Position numbers and translations under genes: made by a program
DNA from: Pseudophaeomoniella oleicola
Taxonomy: Eukaryota; Ascomycota; Eurotiomycetes; Phaeomoniellales; Phaeomoniellaceae
Length of the DNA: 64,000 bases
Reading direction: 5' to 3'
Assembly: GCA_003868215.1 (NCBI GenBank)
Contig: QWDQ01000006.1
Location: 663,767 to 727,766 of the forward strand
The notes under the pieces: generated by a model
What the model saw: the letters and a program-made list of their open reading frames with translations, nothing else
Told to the model about the DNA's origin: nothing
The model's database searches: none
Shown: one piece after another, positions 56,499 to 64,000 of the stretch
Numbering within the stretch: the first letter of the stretch is position 1
Layout: the number at the start of each line of letters is the position of its first letter

Positions 56499-58484
56499 TC
56501 AAGTATGGATAGCAATGACCTTTTCAACCGCCCAGTCAACCATAGCTTGTGTGTTCCATTCTCCATCAGTAAGCCTTCGCCACCATTTCGCTATACCAGA
56601 TTCCAGGTTTTTTGTCGCTGCATCACTGTTGACGCTGTCAAAACCCTCTACACCGACCATCCCTTCTTTAACACGCCACTCCTTCTCTGCTTCTTCACCT
56701 GCTCTTCGAACCACTAGATCTTCATCTTCTGCTCTGTAAAGATCACATTTGTCACATTGATCGCAGGGGCGTCCTGGGTTTACCCTGAAGTGCTCGCAAA
56801 AGTGTCTGTAGCCTTCTCCTTCTGTGGCCACCCCACCCAGCCCCTTGCCACCACTCAGTGACTTCCGACACAAGTAGCACATGGCATAACCGCAGACGCA
56901 AGTAAGTTTGTTGCAGCCGGACGCCTTCACAAATGAGAGACCGCAACGGGGACAGGTGCGCTTCACGGCGGCAGTGCGAGCTGCTTCGACAGTTGTCCGC
57001 AGGGAGAGCAGAAGAGGCTCGTGGCAAACGTGAGGATCATGCCACGGCTTGAGACACCGAAGACATGACGTTCTCGAACAACAAGGAGATCTGCAGATGA
57101 AACGTGGAGACCGGGACTGAAGCGCAAGATTGCGGAGAGCCGTCCGAAAAAGATGCCTAGGGCCTAGCTCCGGAGAAAATAGAGATAATGCAAACAAGAT
57201 GATGAACAATAGAGGTACTAACTCCAACATGAGGATCGTAATAAGCGAGGGACCGAGCTGATTGGCGCCGCGGAAGTTCCAGGCAAGTTCTGCGGGTAAC
57301 CCGCCTGGCCGGTACAACGGATCTACTTCTGCATATGGGCAGAAGGGACATTGCACGAGCTTGACCTGGGCCTTTAGCAGAGAATCAGACGCGAGGCGAT
57401 CTTCGAACTTTCTCCATGTTTCAACACCTGCAACATCGGCCACGACTGCCCGAAAGACCAAATCTTGAGGTAGACATCCCTCGCAACTTTCGCCCGCGAG
57501 GGCTGCCAAACATCTAACAGTACCCTTGTGAACGTCGATAGATTTACCCCACCCCTGACCAAATAACGCCTCCTGCACGGTGTGCCGAATACAGTCGAAA
57601 CAGATGATATGGCCACTCGCAGTACAAGCTGACATAGACTCGAACGTCGTATCCGAACAACAACAATCACATTCATAGAGAGCTTCCGCTTCTTCAGCCT
57701 CGTTGAGGTTCAGCGTTTCCGCTAATTCTCTGTCTTGCCTTTCCTGGTCCTCATGCTTCACTCTGATTGCTGGAAGATGAAAGAGGCTAGCCAGTTCATC
57801 ATCGAGCTCCTCTGAACCGGTAGCTTTCAACTGAACTTCCGTGCCATCCCTGGGCTTGTGGAATATGAATGATGGTGGGTGATCAGCGTCTTTCTTCTTT
57901 CGAAATATATTAAAACTGCCAAACGTAGCCCTCCATGTTTTCTTCGAGAGGTCTTTCAACACTGGCCGCGCATGGGTATATGACGAATTCTCCTCGGCTA
58001 ATACTGCATCAACGGTGCTCCTACTCAGAGATCGGAACTCGAGACAGAGTATGGTTCTTGCAGCATCTTTGTATATGTCGCTTCTAAATGTCTCTTCTAG
58101 TGGAACTGCCGCAGACGTGTCGCGAGGCGGGACCTGCCATCTTCCCTTGACCCATTCCGCACGGTAGTTTAGTAACTGTCCAACGCAGACATGCAAACAG
58201 CTATCTCCATCGTAACGAATGAGGAGTTCCCGCAGTACCTCGGACTTGATGTCGGGGAAGATAGTGGCCAGTGTAGTTAGGTCTTCGTTCAAACATCTCC
58301 GCCTTTCTTCTGGATCTACATCCTCAGAGGAAGAACTCTTCGACCGGGAACGCCCCGTACCGAAAGGATTGGTTCGTAAGGCTTCGGAGAGGGTGGCGCT
58401 CGTGGTACTGTTCCTGCTCGAGTTCGAAGAGCTGCGGCGGGTAGATCTGGACAAGAATGTCGGTAGAGGGAGTGATGAGCTCAT
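56499..58484 (-). CDS. RBR-type E3 ubiquitin ligase with internal hydrophobic segment
   Basis: A single-exon ORF of 661 residues starting at the ATG at 58484. A Ser-rich N-terminus is followed by a CUE-like segment (CLNEDLTTLATIFPDIKSEVL). RING1 starts near residue 270 with CDCCCSDTTF and CFDCI. An IBR region follows with CPFCPYAEVD and CSRTSCLRCLKPWH. RING2 is near residue 508: CPRCGLSFVKASGCNKLTCVCG, in which the Cys of SGCNK is in the catalytic position. Between RING1 and the IBR cysteines is a strongly hydrophobic stretch of about 25 residues (LITILMLELVPLLFIILFAL), which looks like a membrane segment. The architecture resembles the RNF216/TRIAD3 group. Targets are unknown. Confidence 0.88.
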   Translation of the reverse strand: MSSSLPLPTFLSRSTRRSSSNSSRNSTTSATLSEALRTNPFGTGRSRSKSSSSEDVDPEERRRCLNEDLTTLATIFPDIKSEVLRELLIRYDGDSCLHVCVGQLLNYRAEWVKGRWQVPPRDTSAAVPLEETFRSDIYKDAARTILCLEFRSLSRSTVDAVLAEENSSYTHARPVLKDLSKKTWRATFGSFNIFRKKKDADHPPSFIFHKPRDGTEVQLKATGSEELDDELASLFHLPAIRVKHEDQERQDRELAETLNLNEAEEAEALYECDCCCSDTTFESMSACTASGHIICFDCIRHTVQEALFGQGWGKSIDVHKGTVRCLAALAGESCEGCLPQDLVFRAVVADVAGVETWRKFEDRLASDSLLKAQVKLVQCPFCPYAEVDPLYRPGGLPAELAWNFRGANQLGPSLITILMLELVPLLFIILFALSLFSPELGPRHLFRTALRNLALQSRSPRFICRSPCCSRTSCLRCLKPWHDPHVCHEPLLLSLRTTVEAARTAAVKRTCPRCGLSFVKASGCNKLTCVCGYAMCYLCRKSLSGGKGLGGVATEGEGYRHFCEHFRVNPGRPCDQCDKCDLYRAEDEDLVVRRAGEEAEKEWRVKEGMVGVEGFDSVNSDAATKNLESGIAKWWRRLTDGEWNTQAMVDWAVEKVIAIHT

Positions 58485-58901
58485 CACGTCACCTAAGTTG
58501 CTACCTCATGGCCCATCTCAGAGGTTGCGCAGGCTCAAGGAATGATGGTTATGGGTGAATGTAATAATGATAAAGAAGATCGACTTGCTCTTATCGGCGC
58601 AGCCACAGTGGAGACCTGAGATGATTCATATGGGAAGCCTACACGTATGGTATTGTAAGCCGTTACCGGTGTCGAGTTCCCGCAGTGGTACGTACCTCCG
58701 TGAATTAAGAAGGGAAAACAGGTGAGACAAAACCGCCGAAATTAGATTTTCACTGAAATTACGCCCAATAGGTGACCACAACCATACATAATCTAATACT
58801 TCCTACGAGCAAAAAATTCAACTATTGTGATACTCAGTGTTCAACATCCAGCATTTCACTGGAGCAAAAATGTGACCACTGCCTGTTCATAGGCTAAAAA
58901 T
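58485..58901. other. Spacer between RBR gene and tRNA
   Basis: About 420 bp upstream of the RBR start. It holds its promoter; the 3' end of the minus-strand tRNA lies at 58902. Confidence 0.4.
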
Positions 58902-59016
58902 GGGCCCAATCGGGATTCGAACCCGAGGCCTGTCACATTTCAGAGGCTCCCTCTTTGAAGGAGAGGCCGGAGTTAAACAACCCGAAGCGACAATCATACC
59001 ACTAGACCATTGGGCC
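58902..59016 (-). tRNA. tP(CGG): tRNA-Pro (anticodon CGG) with an intron of about 43 nt
   Basis: Read on the minus strand from 59016: acceptor GGCCCAA pairs with TTGGGCC, with discriminator C at 58902 as in eukaryotic tRNA-Pro. The D arm is GTCTAGTGGTATGAT. The anticodon loop TTCGGG has anticodon CGG at 58984-58982. The T arm is TCGGG/TTCGAAT/CCCGA (B box GGTTCGAATCC). The anticodon stem GTCGC only pairs with GTGAC if about 43 nt (58980-58938) are removed, one base after the anticodon, the standard place for nuclear tRNA introns. It was folded by hand. Confidence 0.9.
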
Positions 59017-59903
59017 GTCTAGGACGCCAGTTCTGGCGATCATCGTGTGGAGTTTTAGCCATCTATATTATATATATGTACAAGTGTTTCCCCTGAGAGC
59101 GTCCAAGTACAACTCTTGTTTGTTGCTACATATTTTCTCTAAATCATAGCCTAGAATATACAAGAGCATCACTAATCTCGGCTTATAAATCAGGTGATAT
59201 AAATGTGATCGTTTCTCAGGATCAATGGCTATACATACATAGTACCTAAGGGCCATATCTGAGGCAAATCTAGTAATGTCATTGCTACAAGTACAAGTTC
59301 TTCCCCTACAGCGGTAGTCTAGGACAGCTTCACGAGAAGAACCTATCCTGTTTCGGTACTGAGTAGTCCGTATGGGGTCACATAGTACATGGTCCAAAAA
59401 CTTGCAACCCATTGCAAAACTACCGTAAGTTACCTACAGTAGGCAGGTACTTCACCCTTAATACACTAAGGTATGTACTTAGAGTCAATAGCAGATAAAT
59501 CTCTGTTTCTCTGTTTCAGGAATGGTGCACGAACTCTCCCCAACGTCTCGACGTCTTCAACAGTCAAAGCTTCAGTAATACCAAGTGGTGAGACAATTTG
59601 TTTCCTCGCTGACTAGATATGACAAACGGAACGAGCTGAATGGATGTTTCGATCCTACAAATGGAGTATTGTTGTTCCTTAGCCGTCCATGGCTGCAATG
59701 GCGGGTTGACCCGAAGGTTTCATCAGCCAATAGGAAGGCAGATGATTCTAATCAGCGCCGCGTTCACTGCCTGATATAAAGTCGGATAGATCTTGTCCTC
59801 CATCCAGGAGTTGGCAATACCCTATAGCATCTCAGAAGTTGTACAAAGTCCATACATATACATACAACGGGTTTTACATTCTCATACAACTCCATCATTC
59901 AAA
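59017..59903. other. Spacer between tRNA-Pro and the CxC gene
   Basis: About 890 bp with taggta-like motifs near 59430-59470. An open minus-strand frame at 59068-59412 has no supporting features. The last 150 bp probably hold the promoter and leader of the CxC gene. Confidence 0.4.
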
Positions 59904-60376
59904 ATGGCTATTCCACGTTCGTGCTGCGGCAGAGGCGAAGGCCAGTGTGTCTGTGCATCCAAAGCTACCTGCAGCTGCGGTGAGAAACATGCGCTCGAAT
60001 GCTCATGCGATAAAGCTGCCATGGAAAACACTGTCGCTGGCGCGCGATGCTCTTGCCGTAAGTTTGTCCTACTTTCGGGTTGAATACCCTTCCGCCTCAT
60101 CGGCCAACACCTGATCTATCAAGCTATGTGCTAAACTGATTTGCTTCCAGGTGCTCGCCCAGCTGGTCAATGCACATGTGATCGAGCGCAAACCGAAAAC
60201 GTCACCCCAGCTGGACAGACTTGCGTTTGTGGCAAGAGAGATGCCGGTATGTGTATCTTGGTTCATGGGATCATACATCAGTGCTGACGAAGCCATCCAT
60301 AGGTTCATGCACATGCGAGAAGGCTGCGGATGGCGGCATCCTACCAACAGAGATCGATTTCACTGGCAAGGCTTAG
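59904..60376 (+). CDS. Small cysteine-rich CxC-repeat protein, metallothionein-like
   Basis: Three exons, 59904-60057, 60151-60246 and 60303-60376, 107 residues. It contains 16 cysteines, one CC pair and seven CxC motifs (CVC, CSC three times, CTC twice, CVC), arranged as repeats of the type (C)xC..CxCxx(K/R)A.xEN. The last lines read CTCEKAADGG..EIDFTGKA, the end typical of a conserved fungal family often called DUF7871 or metallothionein-like. Intron positions fall inside the repeat units, each leaving one base of a codon. Such proteins are thought to chelate Cu or Zn. The gene lies between a tRNA and AP-2 alpha; no metal-response site was identified. Confidence 0.85.
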
Positions 60377-61002
60377 AGAATCTTTCGCGACGGAAACCGG
60401 GGACAACTTGGAGGGCCGCTCATGATCAAGGCACTGGGAATGGATGGCGTTCATGGATTAGGGAAACTCTGCAGCTTTAGCTGCATGTGTGCAATCGACA
60501 TTGCTGCTTTACAAGATGATACCACAATTTGAAAATGTTGAGAATCGTTCATATGTCCAATTGAAGTGAAGTGAGGTGAAGAGGACGTGCGTGTTCTGTC
60601 AGTGTAGAGCAGTAGATCCGTAGGCGCAAGGCGCACGAGCCAACTTGTTACGAAGCGCGCTTACCGGGAATAGAAATGGCGAGCGGCCGACCAAGCGGAG
60701 CAGCACGGTCTCCCGCGCCTTGCTCTTCCTCAATCATGGAGTGACGGCGAGTAATCGCTCATTGACAGTCAAAGAGCTTACAACCTTGACTGCGTCTAGA
60801 GCTCAGAAGGTGATATCTGGATTGCTTGGCATTTTGTTCATCGGAGAACAGGCATCGCGACGTCAACGAATAATCGCGAACCTATACTTCAACTCAGGGA
60901 TAAGCTTCCCGGTCAAACCGCCAGACCGACTATTCTTCGCAACAGTCGTTTCCGTCTCTGAAATGAAGCATTGATCAATATACATCGGGCTCTTCAGCCA
61001 GA
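60377..61002. other. Spacer between the CxC gene and AP-2 alpha
   Basis: About 630 bp. Nothing coding is supported; it holds the 3' UTR of the CxC gene and the AP-2 alpha promoter. Confidence 0.4.
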
Positions 61003-63874
61003 ATGTCGAGAAGAGCTCCAGGCATGGCTGGGCCGCTATGGCCCATGAGCGCCTCCTCAAACAACACCTCTAGCTCTATGCGGGGTCTCGTACAGTTCAT
61101 AGCCGACCTGCGAAATGCGCGAGCACGAGAACTAGAAGAGAAGCGAATCAACAAAGAACTTGCAAATATCCGACAAAAGTTCAAGGGCGGGAGTCTTGAC
61201 GGTTATCAAAAGAAGAAATACGTCTGCAAACTGCTGTACATATACATTCAGGGGTACAATGTCGACTTTGGCCATCTAGAGGCAGTCAATCTCATAACCG
61301 CGACCAAATACTCGGAGAAGCAGATTGGATACCTTGCTGTTACTTTATTCCTGCATGAGCAGCATGAGCTGCTACATTTGGTGGTCAACAGTATACGGAA
61401 GGATCTCCTTGATCATAACGAACTCAACAATTGCTTGGCCCTTCATGCGGTCGCCAATGTCGGAGGGCGGGAAATGGGCGAGGCATTGAGCGCCGACGTC
61501 CATCGGCTCCTAATCTCACCGTACGTATCACTCTTATCAGCTACATCTATCGTTGCGGAATTGACATACTATCAGGACCTCTAAAGCCTTCGTCAAAAAG
61601 AAAGCAGCCCTTACCCTGCTTCGACTATATCGAAAATACCCTGCTATCGTACAACAAGAATGGGCCGAGCGCATAATCTCACTGATGGATGATCCCGACA
61701 TGGGAGTCACTCTCTCAGTCACCTCCCTCGTCATGGCCATAGTTCAAGATGACCCAGACGCATACAAAGGGAGTTACGTCAAAGCTGCCCAGAGGTTGAA
61801 GCGTATCGTTGTCGAGGGCGATATTTCCCCAGACTACCTTTACTATAAAGTACCTTGTCCGTGGGTGCAAGTCAAATTCCTCAAACTCCTCCAATATTAT
61901 CCCCCCTCTGGTATGTTGTCAATATTCTGTTTTAAGAAATGCTTATTGACCCTACTTGCAGAAGATACCCATGTCCGTGAAATCATTCGAGAGTCACTTC
62001 AAGCCATATTGAGTGCAGCTATGGAAATGCCAAAGAATGTACAACAAAATAATGCCCAAAACGCTGTCTTATTCGAAGCTATTAATCTTCTTATTCATCT
62101 TGATACGGAACACAGTCTGATGATGCAGATTTCATCAAAACTTGGAAAATTTATTCAATCACGAGAAACGAATGTACGATATCTTGGCCTCGAGGCCATG
62201 ACCCATTTCGCTGCAAGGGCAGAAACACTCGACCCTATCAAACGTCACCAGAACATTATTATTGGGTCGCTTCGTGACAGAGACATAAGTGTCAGGAGAA
62301 AAGGTCTCGACTTGCTATACAGCATGTGCGATACTTCGAATGCCGTTCCAATCGTTAATGAGTTGCTCAAATATCTGCAGACAGCCGACTTTGCCATCCG
62401 TGAGGAAATGGTTCTGAAAGTGGCCATTCTCACGGAGAAGTATGCGACAGATGCTCGGTGGTACATTGACATCTCGTTGAAGTTGCTGGCCATGGCAGGA
62501 GATCACGTCAGTGACGAAGTCTGGCAGCGAGTAGTCCAAATCGTGACGAACAATGAGCCGCTCCAAACATATGCAGCGCGAAACATTCTCGAATACGTCA
62601 AAGCCGATACTTGTCACGATACCCTGGTCAAAATTGGCGGTTATATCCTCGGTGAGTTTGGTCATCTTATTGCCGACAATCCAGGATGCAGCCCGATTGA
62701 GCAATACATGGCCCTTCAATCAAAGATGCTGGGAGCTGCCGAGACGACCCGAGCGCTTCTATTGTCATCTTTCGTCAAGTTTGTCAACCTGTTTCCGGAG
62801 ATCAAACCTCAGTTGCTTCAAGTCTTTCAAGTCTACAGCCATTCACCGGATTCAGAGTTGCAGCAGAGAGCTTGTGAGTATCTAGCTCTTGCAACTCTAC
62901 CCAGCGATGATCTTCTGAGGACTGTATGTGACGAGATGCCACCATTTTCTGAAAGGGCTTCAGTCCTACTATCAAGACTCCATCAAAGGACAAGTGGTAC
63001 AAGTGATAAGCCTACATGGATTGTCGGAGGTAAAGATGCAAATGATCAGAAAGAAGCACTTGTAGCTCAGCAGACTGGACTCAAGCGTACGTTTACGACC
63101 ATTGTGAACGGACATACATCGTCTACCAACGGCACTGCAAACGGGTCTTCCAAAGATCTTGCTGGTCTGGACATGAACGGTCACTCTGACGAAGTCAAGG
63201 CACCAAATCTCGCAAGTGCAGCACACCTCACCCCGGACTGGGAAGCAGGTTATAACCGGCTCTTCTTCCCCGAGGAAGGCGTGCTCTTCGAAGATGCGCA
63301 GATACAAGTAGGGGTCAGATCGGAGTATCGAGGTCACATGGGTGTCATTAAACTTTATTTCACGAACAAGGCACAATTCCCCATCGGGTCTTTTACCACG
63401 ACTCTTGACAACAAGTCTGCCTCTGCACTGAAAGTCGACACCAAGTCGCTGCCGGACAGTCAGATTGCAGCTGAGTCACAGTCTCAACAGACGATCGTCT
63501 TTACAGCTGTCGGCGCGTTTTCCGAACCCCCTACGATTCGGATATCGTATCTAGCCGGGGCTCTTCAAGCATATACTCTTCGCTTACCCGTATTACCCCA
63601 TCGGTATATGGAACCTTCCGAACTTTCAGCTGAGGATTTCTTCAAAAGGTGGCGTCAGATTGGTGGTGGTCCTCTGGAAGCACAATCTACGTTTGCGGTC
63701 AAAAACACTCAAGTGGATGAAGCGTGGACACGCAAGATCATCGCACAGTTCAGATGGAGCGTATTACTAAATGTGGATCCGAATCCCAAGAATTACGTCG
63801 GGTGCGCAGTGTATCAAGTGGAAGGAGGGAAGATGGGCCTTCTGCTTAGATTGGAGCCCAACTGGGATCAAAGG
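61003..63874 (+). CDS. APL3: AP-2 complex subunit alpha, 3' end missing
   Basis: Exons 61003-61520, 61576-61910 and 61962-63874 give 922 residues with consistent phases; a donor GTATGT follows at 63875, so at least one more exon lies beyond. The N-terminus SSSMRGLVQFIADLRNARARELEEKRINKELANIRQKF and KKKYVCKLLYIYIQGY is the alpha-adaptin trunk, made of HEAT-like helices to about residue 620. A disordered hinge follows (Asn/Gly/Ser-rich, about 690-740), then the appendage ear (LFFPEEGVLFEDAQIQVGVRSEYRGHMG). AP-2 recruits clathrin to the plasma membrane for endocytosis. The C-terminal 30-60 residues expected of the family are absent because the window ends in a 77-nt C run. Confidence 0.93.
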
Positions 63875-63922
63875 GTATGTCATTTGTCGACTCATCTTGC
63901 ACAATTCAATCTCTCTCTCTCC

Positions 63923-63923
<1 letters not shown>

Positions 63924-64000
<77 letters not shown>
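63924..64000. other. 77-nt poly-C run at the window edge
   Basis: An uninterrupted C tract inside the AP-2 alpha gene, after a tctctctctcctccc stretch. It replaces expected intron and exon sequence, and looks like an assembly or read-end artefact. Confidence 0.8.

Noticed and set aside
59068-59412. 114-residue minus-strand frame with ATG
   Set aside because: Composition is irregular and there are no conserved motifs. Its start and end lie in AT-rich spacer with taggta repeats. It is likely chance.

Overview
This is a stretch of a filamentous ascomycete (Pezizomycotina) nuclear genome. The evidence is short GT..AG introns (mostly 48-70 nt) with CTAAC/CTGAC-like branch sites, fungal-type families (Zn2Cys6 factor with a Fungal_trans_2-like C-terminus, ERG6, Atg15, Hrq1, Ies6, Mzm1), an intron-containing tRNA-Pro, and intergenic DNA rich in taggtacctaggta-type simple sequence. 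I cannot place it below subphylum. I support 24 protein genes and one tRNA. Exon borders were read by eye from splice consensus, frame continuity and family conservation.

Layout: 1-362, 3' end of an MFS transporter; ATG15 (-) and a VPS9-domain protein (+) diverge; zuotin (-) and MZM1 (+) diverge across about 180 bp; SLT11 (-) and ERG6 (+) diverge. A 2.9 kb gene-free stretch precedes a bZIP factor (14.9-15.9 kb). A repeat-rich, poorly assembled region (15.9-18.2 kb, with poly-G runs and six Ns) follows. ARP5 (-) and IES6 (+), partners in the INO80 remodeller, are divergent neighbours. A GRIP golgin (IMH1) follows, then a divergent pair encoding a PEP-hydrolase-like TIM barrel and a UPF0261/Tm-1 protein, then two RING-like genes in tandem. 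Next are a cyclophilin H with a putative acylation signal, a 2.9 kb gene-free gap, a Zn2Cys6 regulator, and a 6.6 kb gene desert carrying a cluster of perfect ACTACGTAGT palindromes. The right end holds mitochondrial enoyl-CoA hydratase, RER1, an unrecognised two-exon gene, HRQ1, a membrane-anchored RBR ubiquitin ligase, tRNA-Pro(CGG), a 16-cysteine CxC protein and AP-2 alpha (APL3), which is cut off by a 77-nt poly-C run at the window edge.

Most genes are housekeeping: membrane traffic (VPS9, IMH1, RER1, APL3), autophagy, splicing (SLT11, cyclophilin H), chromatin and DNA repair (ARP5, IES6, HRQ1), respiration and lipid metabolism (MZM1, echA, ERG6). The less ordinary parts are the split Tm-1 pair, the zuotin N-terminal extension, the acylation-motif cyclophilin, the RBR ligase with a hydrophobic insert, and the palindrome cluster upstream of the Zn2Cys6 regulator. 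I found no CRISPR array, no intact transposon and no obvious secondary-metabolite cluster.
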